NCBI GenBank assembly: GCA_020852955.1
Contig: JADYZW010000037.1
Coordinates: 1-64,000, forward strand
From: Deltaproteobacteria bacterium
GTDB taxonomy: Bacteria > Desulfobacterota > Binatia > UTPRO1
Direction: 5' to 3'
DNA: 64,000 nt
Made by a program: the position numbers and the translations under genes. Shown one piece after another: positions 33,680 through 42,062 of the stretch. The notes below the pieces were generated by a model. That model was not told the DNA's origin. It ran no database searches and saw only the letters and a program-made list of their open reading frames with translations. The first letter of the stretch is position 1; each line of letters begins with the position of its first letter.

Positions 33680-34351
33680 CTAGCCGATTCGCGTGGCGCA
33701 CCCGTCGGGGCGGCGGGCGGCCAGCTCGCGGCGGAGCGTCGCCTTGAGGACGTCGAGCTCGGCCCGCGGCAGCTCGGCGGCGGCGCCCTGCAGCATGAGG
33801 GTGGCGGCGAGTCCGGAGAGCGTCGATATGGTGAAGTGCTGGAGCATGAGGCTCCGCCTCCGGGGCAGCTTCGCATCGGCGAAGATGCGCGACCAGACGC
33901 GATCCCAGGCCCGCGACATCTCGATCCGCCAGTTCCCGGGGCCGCGGTGCTCGGCGCGACCGAGGTGGTTCAAGAGGATCTCGAAGCCCGCCCGGTAGGG
34001 GCGGCTCCGGAAGTGCTCCCAGGCGAGGTCCACGAAGAGGGCGGCCCGGGCGGCGAGGCCGCGGCCGGCGAGCGGTGCGCGCTCGACCCGCTCCGCGAAG
34101 CGCGTGAAGGAGTCCTCCAGCACCGCGAGCAGCAGCTGGTCCTTGCTGCCGAAATGGTGCTGCACGGCCCCCCAGGTCACGCCGGAGCTGGCGGCGATCC
34201 GCTGGGCGGTCAGACCCTGGAAGCCGTGGCGCGCGATCACGTCGACGACCGCCGCGAGGATGCGCGCACGCGTCGCGGCGCTGCGCTCGGCATGCGAGCG
34301 CCGGACGCGCGGCCGCGGCCGGCCGGCCGGCCGCGAGCGGACGGCGCGCAT
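33680..34351 (-). CDS. TetR family regulator of the sterol operon region
   Basis: A 223-aa TetR protein. The DNA-binding part (about 20-75) reads ATRARILAAVVDVIARHGFQGLTAQRIAASSGVTWGAVQHHFGSK. The rest is a helical ligand domain. It is the last gene of a minus-strand operon (HIBADH-like, CMD-like, TetR) whose promoter region is shared with the divergent CYP51/CPI operon, so it is the best local candidate for control of both. The start at 34351 follows the CMD stop by 5 bases. Ligand unknown. Confidence 0.85.
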   Translation of the reverse strand: MRAVRSRPAGRPRPRVRRSHAERSAATRARILAAVVDVIARHGFQGLTAQRIAASSGVTWGAVQHHFGSKDQLLLAVLEDSFTRFAERVERAPLAGRGLAARAALFVDLAWEHFRSRPYRAGFEILLNHLGRAEHRGPGNWRIEMSRAWDRVWSRIFADAKLPRRRSLMLQHFTISTLSGLAATLMLQGAAAELPRAELDVLKATLRRELAARRPDGCATRIG

Positions 34352-34356
34352 CGCGG

Positions 34357-34716
34357 TCAGGTGCGCTCCGCGCGCAGCTGGCGCACCACCTGCGAGGCGA
34401 TCGCGGCCTGCGGCCAGCCGCCGTAGTGTGCGACGTGCAGGATCAGCTCGTCGATCTCGGCGTCGCTGAGATCCCCGCTCTTCATCGCGGCGCCGAAGTG
34501 GAGCCGGAGGGTCAGCTCGTTCCCGAGGCCCATCAGGATGGTGAGTGTGACGAGGCGGCGCTCGCGGACGCCGAGGCCGGGTCGGGACCACACGGCGCCG
34601 AACAGATGCTCGATCGTGGCGTCGAGGAAGACGTCGCCCGGCAGGTCGGGCGGCGTGAACTGCATGACGGCGCCGAACTTCGCGAAGCCGGTCGCGCGGC
34701 GGTCGGGATCGGACAT
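34357..34716 (-). CDS. Carboxymuconolactone decarboxylase family protein
   Basis: A 119-aa all-helical protein of the CMD family: VFLDATIEHLFGAVWSRPGLGVRERRLVTLTILMGLGNE, then LRLHFGAAMKSGDLSDAEIDELILHVAHYGGWP. It lacks the CxxC of AhpD-type peroxidase partners, so it belongs with gamma-CMD-like proteins. These often accompany catabolic operons with no known reaction. It sits 19 bases after the HIBADH-like gene and 5 bases before tetR. Confidence 0.85.
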   Translation of the reverse strand: MSDPDRRATGFAKFGAVMQFTPPDLPGDVFLDATIEHLFGAVWSRPGLGVRERRLVTLTILMGLGNELTLRLHFGAAMKSGDLSDAEIDELILHVAHYGGWPQAAIASQVVRQLRAERT

Positions 34717-34735
34717 GGCTGCCTCCGTGCCGCGC

Positions 34736-35599
34736 TCAGCGGCGATTGGGGTCGTCGAGGCCGTAGACGCGCGCCATCACCTGCTGGCAGAGCCCCGTGC
34801 CCGGCAAGGCCAGGCCATGCTCACGCGCGAAGGCGAGCGTCACGGCGAGATCCTTCTCGGCGAGCGTGGTGTAGGCGCGCAGCATCCGCTGGAAGTCGGG
34901 CTCGCGGCGCTGCTCGTCCGGGAGCCGGTGCAACATGAGAAAGGCCTGCATCTGGTCGGTGAGGTTTCCGTTGCTGCGCGTGACCTCCTCGAACGCGGCC
35001 GTCGACAGGCCGGCGGCGCGGGCGAGCGTCGTCGCCTCGAAGGCCGCGAGGAAGCCGAGGTACGTCATCAGGTTGTTGCAGAGCTTGGTGGCCGCGCCGC
35101 TGCCGAGCGCCCCCGTGGGCACGATGGCGCGCGCCGCGGTCGCGAAGACGGGACGACAGCGCTCGACATCGGCCGGGGCGCCACCGACCATGTAGGTGAG
35201 GCGGCCCTGCGCGGCACCGGTCGGACCGCCCGTGACGCACGCGTCCACCAGGCCGATCCCTCGCGCGCGCGCCGTCGCGCCGAGCGCGCGGACGGTATGT
35301 GGCAGGACGGTGCTGTGAATGGCGATGACACACCCCGGGGCGGCGCCCGCGAGGAGGCCGTCGTCGCCGAGCACGACCGCCTGGACGTCGACGTCGTCGC
35401 GGACACACACGCCGACGACGTCCGAAGCGGCGGCGACCGCGCGCGCCGACGCCGCGGCGCGCGCACCCGCCGCCACGAGCTCCGCGACGGCGTCCGGCGC
35501 GAGGTCGTAGACGGTGGTGGTCAGCCCGGCCTCGCAGAGGCGGCGTGCCATCGGGCGGCCGATCGACCCGAGTCCGACGAAGCCGGCGCGCGTGGACAT
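34736..35599 (-). CDS. 3-hydroxyisobutyrate dehydrogenase-like NAD(P) enzyme
   Basis: A beta-hydroxyacid dehydrogenase of 287 aa. The Rossmann motif is GFVGLGSIGRPMARRL, followed by the substrate motif DACVTGGPTGAAQGRLTYMVGG and the catalytic Lys in ATKLCNNLMT. I chose the ATG at 35599. An upstream TTG at 35620 is also open but adds residues unlike the family. It may reduce or oxidise a hydroxy acid, or an imine as in imine reductases. It is first in the operon with CMD and TetR, and its start is 44 bases from the divergent P450 gene. Confidence 0.82.
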   Translation of the reverse strand: MSTRAGFVGLGSIGRPMARRLCEAGLTTTVYDLAPDAVAELVAAGARAAASARAVAAASDVVGVCVRDDVDVQAVVLGDDGLLAGAAPGCVIAIHSTVLPHTVRALGATARARGIGLVDACVTGGPTGAAQGRLTYMVGGAPADVERCRPVFATAARAIVPTGALGSGAATKLCNNLMTYLGFLAAFEATTLARAAGLSTAAFEEVTRSNGNLTDQMQAFLMLHRLPDEQRREPDFQRMLRAYTTLAEKDLAVTLAFAREHGLALPGTGLCQQVMARVYGLDDPNRR

Positions 35600-35643
35600 G
35601 GCGGCGGAGCTTAGGGTCAATTTGCCTTGTGCGCAATATGTAA
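35600..35643. promoter_or_regulatory. Short divergent promoter region of the sterol operon
   Basis: Only 44 bases separate the HIBADH-like start from the P450 start. The centre, TTGCCTTGTGCGCAA, has TTGC/GCAA ends and contains CCTTGTGCGC (35625-35634), which also occurs in the divergent gap at 32562-32571. Possible plus-strand hexamers are TTAGGG and CAATAT 17 bases apart. That would make the P450 transcript nearly leaderless if the ATG at 35644 is used. Confidence 0.4.
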
Positions 35644-36864
35644 ATGGTGCTAAGCGCGTCGGCGTCGATGGTCGAATACGATCCCTACGCCTACGCGATG
35701 CACGAGGATCCCTATCCGACGTACGCGGCGTTGCGGGCCGAGGCGCCGGCGTACCGGAACGAGCGGCTGGAGTTCTGGGCCCTGTCGCGGCACGCCGACG
35801 TGCTCGCGGCCTTCCGGGACACGGCCCGATTCTCGAATCGTCACGGCGTGTCGCTCGACCGCGCTTCCTCGCATCCGCGGGCGCACGCGATGATGTCCTT
35901 CCTGGCCATGGATCCGCCGCGCCACACGCGGATGCGAGCGCTGGTGTCGCGCGGTTTTACGCCGCGCCGGGTTGCCGCGCTCGAGCCGCGCGTCCGCGCC
36001 CTGGCGAATCGCCACATCGACGGCTTCGTGGAGCGTGGCCGGTGCGACTTCATCAAGGACTTCGCCGGCAAGTTCCCGATGGACGTCATCAGCGAGATGC
36101 TCGGCGTCCCGGAGGCGGATCGTGATCAGCTCCGCGGGTGGGCCGACACGGTGGTCCATCGCGAGGAGGGCATGACCGACGTGCCTCCTGCGGGCATGGA
36201 AGCCGCCCTGCGCATCCTGGCCTACTTCAACGAGCTGGTCGCGGATCATCGCGCCCATCCGCGGGACGACCTCACGGCGGCGCTGCTCGCGGCGGAGATC
36301 GACGGCGACCGGCTCGACGACGCCGAGATCCTCGGCTTCCTCTTTCTGATGATCATCGCCGGGAACGAGACGACGACGAAGCTGCTCGGGAACGCCGTGT
36401 TCTGGCTGGCGCGGAACCCGGACCAGCGGCGCCTGGTCCGCGAGGATCCCGCCATGATCCCGCGCTGGGTCGAGGAGACCTTGCGCTACGACGGCTCGAC
36501 GCAGGCCCTGGCGCGCACGGTGACCGGCGACGTGGAGCTGCACGGGCGTCGCCTGCGCGACGGGGACCGCGTCGTGCTCCTGGTCGGCTCGGCGAATCGC
36601 GACGAGCGCGTCTTCCCGGATTCCGACCGCTACGAACTCCTGCGCGACACCAGCGCGATGCTGTCCTTCGGCCATGGGACGCACTTCTGCCTCGGGGCGT
36701 CGCTGGCGCGTCTCGAGGGCCGGGTGGCGCTCGAAGAGGTGCAGCGGCGCTTCCCCGACTTCGAGGTCGAGCCGGCGGGAATCGAGCGCGTGCATTCGGT
36801 CAACGTGCGGGGGTTCGCGTCCCTGCCGCTGCGGTTCACGCCGGGGCGCGGAGGGCGCGGATGA
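35644..36864 (+). CDS. Cytochrome P450, first gene of the CYP51/CPI operon
   Basis: A 406-aa bacterial P450. The C-helix is MDPPRHTRMRALVSRGFTPRRV. The I-helix is MIIAGNETTTKLL, the ExxR pair lies in VEETLRYD, and the haem loop is FGHGTHFCLGASLAR. It resembles soluble class I P450s that need a ferredoxin, and none is adjacent apart from the domain fused to CYP51 downstream. In this operon it could oxidise a sterol methyl group (C-4 or side chain), which is inference. An ATG at 35668 is an alternative start. Its stop overlaps the next SDR (ATGA). Confidence 0.85.
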   Translation: MVLSASASMVEYDPYAYAMHEDPYPTYAALRAEAPAYRNERLEFWALSRHADVLAAFRDTARFSNRHGVSLDRASSHPRAHAMMSFLAMDPPRHTRMRALVSRGFTPRRVAALEPRVRALANRHIDGFVERGRCDFIKDFAGKFPMDVISEMLGVPEADRDQLRGWADTVVHREEGMTDVPPAGMEAALRILAYFNELVADHRAHPRDDLTAALLAAEIDGDRLDDAEILGFLFLMIIAGNETTTKLLGNAVFWLARNPDQRRLVREDPAMIPRWVEETLRYDGSTQALARTVTGDVELHGRRLRDGDRVVLLVGSANRDERVFPDSDRYELLRDTSAMLSFGHGTHFCLGASLARLEGRVALEEVQRRFPDFEVEPAGIERVHSVNVRGFASLPLRFTPGRGGRG

Positions 36865-37622
36865 GCGGGACGCGGACGGCGGTGGTGACGGGCGCTTCGG
36901 CGGGGATCGGCGCCGCCATCGCGCGGGCGCTCGGGGCGCTCGGATGGCCGGTCGCGCTCGGCGCGCGGCGGACGCCGCTCCTGCAGGAGGTGGGGCGCGA
37001 CGTCGAGGCGGCGGGGGGACGGGCGTTCTCGCACGTGCTCGACGTCACCGACGCGGTTAGCATCGACGCGTTCTTCGGCACCGCGGAGCAGGCGCTCGGG
37101 CCGATCGACGTGGTGGTCAGCAACGCGGGGATCGGGCGGCCGGGCCTGCTGCACGAGGTGCCGATCGCCGAGCTGGAGCACGAGATCCGCACCAATCTGC
37201 TCGGACCGATGCTCGTGGCACGCCGGGCGCTGCCGGCGATGCTCGAGCGCCGGCGCGGCGACCTCGTCTTCGTCTCCTCGATGAACGTGGTGGAGCCGCG
37301 TCCGTTCCAGCTCGGGTACACCGCGTCGAAGGCGGGGGTCGAGGGGATGGCGCAGGTGCTGCGGCGCGATCTCGAGGGCACCGGAGTGCGCAGCACGATC
37401 GTGCGGCCGGGGGCGACGCGCAGCGAGTTCGGTTTCGGCTGGGAGCCGGACATCCTCGTGCGCGTGCTGGACGCGTGGAAGCAGTGGGGCTTCATGCGCC
37501 ACCTGGACATGATGGGCGGCGATCAGGTCGCGCTCGCGGTGGTGGCGGCGGTCACGGCGCCGCCGGGCTTGCACATGGACGTCATCCAGGTGAGTCCCGA
37601 GCGTCGTGTCGGCGGCGATTGA
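36861..37622 (+). CDS. SDR oxidoreductase (operon gene 2)
   Basis: Classical SDR of 253 aa: TGASAGIGAAIA at the N-terminus, SNAGIG, catalytic Ser in VFVSSMN and the YTASK pair. Its ATG overlaps the P450 stop by 4 bases, so the two are coupled. The C-terminal part (FGFGWEPDILVRVLDAWKQWGFMRH) is unusual and has no function I can assign. A role as a sterol 3-ketoreductase or C-4 decarboxylating dehydrogenase would fit the operon, but the sequence does not show it. Confidence 0.82.
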   Translation: MSGTRTAVVTGASAGIGAAIARALGALGWPVALGARRTPLLQEVGRDVEAAGGRAFSHVLDVTDAVSIDAFFGTAEQALGPIDVVVSNAGIGRPGLLHEVPIAELEHEIRTNLLGPMLVARRALPAMLERRRGDLVFVSSMNVVEPRPFQLGYTASKAGVEGMAQVLRRDLEGTGVRSTIVRPGATRSEFGFGWEPDILVRVLDAWKQWGFMRHLDMMGGDQVALAVVAAVTAPPGLHMDVIQVSPERRVGGD

Positions 37623-37636
37623 GCGCAGGAGGACGG

Positions 37637-38386
37637 ATGCGGTTCGGAGAGAAGGTGGCGATCGTGACGGGCGCGGGGCAGGGCATCGGGGAAGCCTACG
37701 CGAAAGCGCTCGCGCGCGAGGGCGCGCGGGTCGTGGTCGCGGACGTGAACGAGGCGCAAGGCGTCCGCGTCGCCGAGGAGATCCGGACGGCTGGAGGGGA
37801 CGCGCGCTTCGTGCGCGTCGACGTGGCGTCTCCGGAGTCCACGAACGCCATGGCCGAGGCGACGATCGCGGCGTACGGCGGCATCGACTACCTCGTCAAC
37901 AATGCGGCCATCTACCAGGGGATGCAGGTCGCGCCGCTGATCGCGGTCGACTGGGACTACTACAAGCGGTTCATGGACGTGAACATGCACGGGGCCCTGC
38001 TCTGCATTCGCGCCTGCTACGAGGCCATGGGAAAGCGGCCGGGCGCCGCGATCGTGAACCAGAGCTCGACGGCCGCCTGGATGGGCATCGGCTTCTACGG
38101 GATCGCGAAGCTCGCGCTGAACGGCATCACTCAGTCGGTCGCGCGCGAGCTCGGGATCTGGGGCATCCGGGTGAACGCGATCGCGCCGGGGCCGACCGAC
38201 ACCGAGGCGACCCGCGGCATCGTCCCGCCGCAGTACCTCAAGCAGATGGTGGCTCAGATGCCGCTCGCCCGGATGGGGATGCCGGAGGACATCGTGGGCG
38301 CCTGCCTCTTCCTGCTGTCGCCCGAGGCGGCGTGGATCACCGGCCACGTGCTCAACGTGGACGGGGGCCAGTGCATGCGCCCCTGA
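37637..38386 (+). CDS. SDR oxidoreductase (operon gene 3)
   Basis: Classical SDR of 249 aa. The cofactor motif is TGAGQGIGEAYA, with VNNAAIYQG, Ser in VNQSSTAAW and Tyr/Lys in FYGIAKLAL. The C-terminus DGGQCMRP is typical of FabG-like SDRs. AGGAGG lies 4 bases before the ATG, a strong ribosome site. It follows the previous SDR by 14 bases. Two SDRs of different subfamilies in one operon suggest two separate alcohol/ketone steps (inference). Confidence 0.85.
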   Translation: MRFGEKVAIVTGAGQGIGEAYAKALAREGARVVVADVNEAQGVRVAEEIRTAGGDARFVRVDVASPESTNAMAEATIAAYGGIDYLVNNAAIYQGMQVAPLIAVDWDYYKRFMDVNMHGALLCIRACYEAMGKRPGAAIVNQSSTAAWMGIGFYGIAKLALNGITQSVARELGIWGIRVNAIAPGPTDTEATRGIVPPQYLKQMVAQMPLARMGMPEDIVGACLFLLSPEAAWITGHVLNVDGGQCMRP

Positions 38387-38410
38387 GCCGCGGGAAAGGA
38401 GCGAGGATCG

Positions 38411-39868
38411 GTGCATCCCGAGACCAGGAACTTCATCGACGGGCGGCTGGTAGACGCGTCGAACGGCGCGGCCTTCTCGAACGTCAATCCCGCGACCGAA
38501 GAGGTGATCGGCGTCACGGCCGACGGCACGCGCGCGGATATGGATCGCGCGATCGGCGCGGCGCGGCGCGCCTTCGACCGGACCGACTGGTCGACGGACC
38601 ACGCCCTCCGCCGGCGTTGCCTCGAGCAGCTGCACCGGGCGTTGAGCGGCGCCAAGGACGAGCTCCGCGAGATCGTCATCGCGGAAACCGGGACGCCGAT
38701 CATGCTCGGCTACACGGTGCAGTGCGACCAGGCGATCGACTGGATGCCGTACTACGCCGACCTCGCGGGCGGCTACGCGTTCGAGCGCCCGATGGCCGAC
38801 ATGTCCTTCATGGGCATGGTGAGCCGGCGCATCGTGCGACGCGAGGCGGCCGGAGTGGTCGGCGCGATCACGCCGTGGAACTTCCCGCTCTATCTGAACC
38901 TCTGCAAGCTCGGTCCGGCGCTCGCCGCCGGCTGCACGGTCGTGTTGAAGCCCGCGCCCGACACGCCGTGGTCGGCCACCATGCTCGGGCGGCTCGTCGC
39001 CGAGCACACCGACATCCCCCCGGGCGTCGTGAACGTCGTCGCCTCGAGCGATCATCTCCTCGGCGAGATGCTCGCGAGCGATCCGCGCGTCGACCTGGTC
39101 ACCTTCACGGGATCGACCGCGACCGGACGGCGCGTCATGGCGAGTGCGAGCGCGACCGTGAAGAGGGTCTTCCTGGAACTCGGCGGCAAGTCGGCGACGA
39201 TCATGCTCGACGACGCCGACCTGCCGGGCGCGCTCGCCCAGATCGGCACCGTCTGCACGCACGCGGGTCAGGGATGCGCGATCACGACGCGGCTCCTGCT
39301 GCCGAAGTCGCGCTACGCCGAAGGCGTTGCGATCACGACCGAGGCGTTCCGCACGTTCAGGTACGGCGATCCCATGAACCCCGCGCACCTGATGGGCCCG
39401 CTCGTCAGCGCGCGCCAGCGCGAGCGCGTACTCGGGTACATCGCCAAGGCGACGCGGGAGGGTGCGACCCTCGCCGTCGGCGGCGGCGTCCCGACGCATC
39501 TGCCCAAGGGCTATTTCGTGGAGCCGACGCTCTTCGTCGACGTCGATCCCGCCTCGACGCTCGCGCAGGAGGAAGTGTTCGGTCCGGTGCTGGCGGTGAT
39601 CGCCTTCGAGGACGACGACGATGCCGTGCGCATCGCCAACGACTCGATCTACGGGCTCTCCGGGGCGGTGACGAGCGCCAGCGAGGATCGGGCGCTGAAG
39701 GTCGCGCGACGCATCCGCACCGGGACGCTCTCCGTCAATGGCGCCATGTGGTTCGCGGTGGACACGCCGTTCGGCGGGTACCGACAGAGCGGCGTCGGGC
39801 GCGAGAACGGGATCGCGGGCTTCGAGGAGTATCTCGAAACCAAGGTCATCGGCCTGCCGCCGCGCTGA
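38411..39868 (+). CDS. NAD(P)-dependent aldehyde dehydrogenase
   Basis: A 485-aa ALDH. Key parts are the cofactor segment ITPWNFPLYLNLCK, FTGSTATGRRV, the general-base Glu256 in FLELGGKSA and the catalytic Cys289 in THAGQGCA. The C-terminal PFGGYRQSGVGRENG is typical. A GTG start is used, with GGAG in the preceding bases. It would oxidise an aldehyde to an acid. In this operon a P450-generated sterol aldehyde is an attractive substrate but unproven. CYP51-Fd starts 9 bases downstream. Confidence 0.9.
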   Translation: MHPETRNFIDGRLVDASNGAAFSNVNPATEEVIGVTADGTRADMDRAIGAARRAFDRTDWSTDHALRRRCLEQLHRALSGAKDELREIVIAETGTPIMLGYTVQCDQAIDWMPYYADLAGGYAFERPMADMSFMGMVSRRIVRREAAGVVGAITPWNFPLYLNLCKLGPALAAGCTVVLKPAPDTPWSATMLGRLVAEHTDIPPGVVNVVASSDHLLGEMLASDPRVDLVTFTGSTATGRRVMASASATVKRVFLELGGKSATIMLDDADLPGALAQIGTVCTHAGQGCAITTRLLLPKSRYAEGVAITTEAFRTFRYGDPMNPAHLMGPLVSARQRERVLGYIAKATREGATLAVGGGVPTHLPKGYFVEPTLFVDVDPASTLAQEEVFGPVLAVIAFEDDDDAVRIANDSIYGLSGAVTSASEDRALKVARRIRTGTLSVNGAMWFAVDTPFGGYRQSGVGRENGIAGFEEYLETKVIGLPPR

Positions 39869-39877
39869 GGGATCGTC

Positions 39878-41509
39878 ATGTCCGAGAGCGCTGGCGAAAC
39901 CCGGGTGTCGGTCGAATCGCGGAGGTCCGTGCCGCGCTTCGCGGGCGCGCTTCCGCTCCTGGGACACATGGCGAAATTCGCGCGCGACCCGGTCGCTATG
40001 ATGCAGCAGGTGCGGGCGGCGTGCGGACCGGTGGGCGAGTTCCGGATGCTGAACAAGCGGGTGGTCCTCCTTTCCGGGCCGTCGGCGCAGGAAGCGTTCT
40101 GTCGCGCGCCGGACGAGCAGCTGAGCCAGAAGGTCGCGTATCGGATGATGACGCCGATCTTCGGCGAGGGGGTCGTCTTCGACGCGCCGCCCGAGCGCCT
40201 GAACGAGCAGCTTCGCATTCTCATGCCGGCGCTCCGCGACCAGAACATGCGCACGTATGCCGGCATCTTCACGGAGGAAGTCGAGCGCATGGTGGCCGGC
40301 TGGGCGGACCGGGGTGCGCTCGACCTGCTCGACTTCACGGCCGAGCTCACGACGTACACCTCGAGCCACTGCCTCCTCGGCCCGGAGTTCCGCCGCAACA
40401 TGAACGAGGAATTCGCGCGCGTGTATGGCGATCTCGAGAAGGGCGTGAACGCGATCGCCTACGTGAACCCGTATCTCCCCCTACCGGTGTTCCGGCGGCG
40501 CGACCGCGCGCGCGCGCGTCTGCTGGAGATGATCGGCGCCATCATCGATCAGCGGCGGGCGGCGGGCGTCGAGGCGCACGACGCGCTGCAGGTGTTGATG
40601 GAGTCGCGCTACGCGGACGGGACACCGCTCACGGCGAACGAGATCACCGGCATCCTCACGGCGGCGATGTTCGCCGGGCACCATACGAGCTCGGGAACGG
40701 AGGCCTGGACGATCATCGAGCTGGCGCGCCATCCCGAGTGGGCCGCCAAGGTGGTGGCGGAGGTCGACGCGCTCTACGCGCGCGACGGGGCGCTCACGTA
40801 TCAGACCTTCCGCGACGTGCCGGTGCTCGAGTCGGTGTTGAAGGAGGTGCTGCGGCTCCACCCGCCGCTGGTGATCCTGATGCGGGGGGTGCTCGAGGAC
40901 TTCACCGTCGAAGGGCTGACGATTCCCACTGGGAAGCTCGTCGCGATCTCGCCTGCCGTATCGCACCGGATCCCCGAGCTCTTCCGCGATCCCGAGCGGT
41001 TCGACCCGAGTCGCTACGGTCCAGGGCGTGAGGAGGACGCCGCGCCGTTCGCGTGGATCCCTTTCGGGGGCGGACGCCACCGCTGCTCGGGTTCCGCATT
41101 CGCGCTCATGCAGCTCAAGGCCATTACCATGAGCCTGCTGCGGCGCTTCACGTTCGAGCTCGTCGATCAGCCCGACAGCTACGGACCGGACTATACGAAG
41201 ATGGTCGTGCAGGTGCGTCAGCCGTGCCGTGTGCGATACCGCCGGCGCGTCGATGCCGGCGGCGCAGGTGCGCACGGCGCCGCGACGACTGGCGCGGGCG
41301 CCGCCGGCGCCGCGCGCGTATACGTCGATCTCGGCCTGTGTCAGGGGCACGCCGTCTGCGTGTCGGAGGCTCCCGACGTGTTCCGCTTGAATGCGCAGCG
41401 GACCGCCGTCGACCTGGTGCGAACGGAGATCCCGGCGGAGGCCCGCGCGCGTGTGGCGGCCGCGGCGAAGCACTGTCCGACCCGCGCCATCAGCGTCGAA
41501 GACGCTTGA
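39878..41509 (+). CDS. cyp51: Sterol 14-alpha-demethylase (CYP51) fused to C-terminal 3Fe-4S ferredoxin
   Basis: A 543-aa fusion that would remove the 14-alpha-methyl group of a sterol. Residues about 1-455 are CYP51. They include the family signature Y88..TPIFGEGVVFDAPPER, ELTTYTSSHCLLG, the CYP51-type I-helix AGHHTSSG (266-273, His in place of the usual acid), ELKxxR-type E323/R326, and the haem loop FGGGRHRCSG with Cys403. An Ala/Gly linker (about 460-480) leads to a ferredoxin domain with C488-x5-C494 and C533-Pro, the 3Fe-4S pattern. The layout matches Methylococcus capsulatus CYP51FX. Met90 takes the place of the Phe/Leu/Ile that influences C4-methyl preference. Fifth gene of the operon. 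Confidence 0.93.
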   Translation: MSESAGETRVSVESRRSVPRFAGALPLLGHMAKFARDPVAMMQQVRAACGPVGEFRMLNKRVVLLSGPSAQEAFCRAPDEQLSQKVAYRMMTPIFGEGVVFDAPPERLNEQLRILMPALRDQNMRTYAGIFTEEVERMVAGWADRGALDLLDFTAELTTYTSSHCLLGPEFRRNMNEEFARVYGDLEKGVNAIAYVNPYLPLPVFRRRDRARARLLEMIGAIIDQRRAAGVEAHDALQVLMESRYADGTPLTANEITGILTAAMFAGHHTSSGTEAWTIIELARHPEWAAKVVAEVDALYARDGALTYQTFRDVPVLESVLKEVLRLHPPLVILMRGVLEDFTVEGLTIPTGKLVAISPAVSHRIPELFRDPERFDPSRYGPGREEDAAPFAWIPFGGGRHRCSGSAFALMQLKAITMSLLRRFTFELVDQPDSYGPDYTKMVVQVRQPCRVRYRRRVDAGGAGAHGAATTGAGAAGAARVYVDLGLCQGHAVCVSEAPDVFRLNAQRTAVDLVRTEIPAEARARVAAAAKHCPTRAISVEDA

Positions 41510-41526
41510 ACGAGAGGAGATCCCCG

Positions 41527-42060
41527 ATGCCCGCGTTTCCCCGCAGCGAGATGGAAGAGATGATGCGCCGCTGGCTCAAGGCCAACGAGGACGCGGAGAC
41601 CGCCGGCGACTGGCGCGGGCTCGCGGACCACTACACGGAAGATGCCGAGTACACGTGGAACCTCGGACCCAACGAGGACTTCATCGCGCGCGGCCGGGCG
41701 CAGATCCGCGAGTGGGTCATGGGAAGCGAGATGGAAGGCCTCGAAGGCTGGGAGTACCCCTACGACGCCGTCCTCATCGACGAGCAGCGCGGCGAGGTCG
41801 TGGCGTTCTGGCGGCAGGTCGCGCCGGCCACCCGCGACGACGGCTCGCGCTACGAGATCAAGGGCATGGGCGGCTCGTGGTTCCGCTACGCCGGCAACTA
41901 CCAATGGTCCTGGCAGCGCGATTTCTTCGACTTCGGGAACGCGATGGCGTGCTTCATGGAGCTCATCCAAGCCGGGAAGCTCGGCGCGGGCATGCAGGCG
42001 CGGATCGAGCGGGTGATGGGAGGCGAGGTGGCGCCCGGCCACGTGAAGCACGGAGGGTGA
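41527..42060 (+). CDS. SnoaL/NTF2-fold protein between CYP51-Fd and CPI
   Basis: A 177-aa SnoaL-like protein: EEMMRRWLKANEDAETAGDWRGLADHYTEDAEYTWNLGPNEDFIARG, then a strand-rich half with GMGGSWFRYAGNYQWSWQRDFFD. AGAGGAGA lies about 8 bases before the ATG. It follows CYP51-Fd by 17 bases and precedes CPI by 2 bases. NTF2-fold proteins include isomerases and hydrophobic-ligand carriers, so it may bind a sterol intermediate or isomerise a double bond (inference). I cannot assign catalytic residues. Confidence 0.7.
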   Translation: MPAFPRSEMEEMMRRWLKANEDAETAGDWRGLADHYTEDAEYTWNLGPNEDFIARGRAQIREWVMGSEMEGLEGWEYPYDAVLIDEQRGEVVAFWRQVAPATRDDGSRYEIKGMGGSWFRYAGNYQWSWQRDFFDFGNAMACFMELIQAGKLGAGMQARIERVMGGEVAPGHVKHGG

Positions 42061-42062
42061 GG

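Noticed and set aside
37523-41031. Long antisense and out-of-frame reading frames over the sterol operon (up to 1141 codons)
   Set aside because: They are Arg/Ala/His-rich with no recognisable motif, whereas the chosen frames give complete SDR, ALDH and P450 signatures with ribosome sites.
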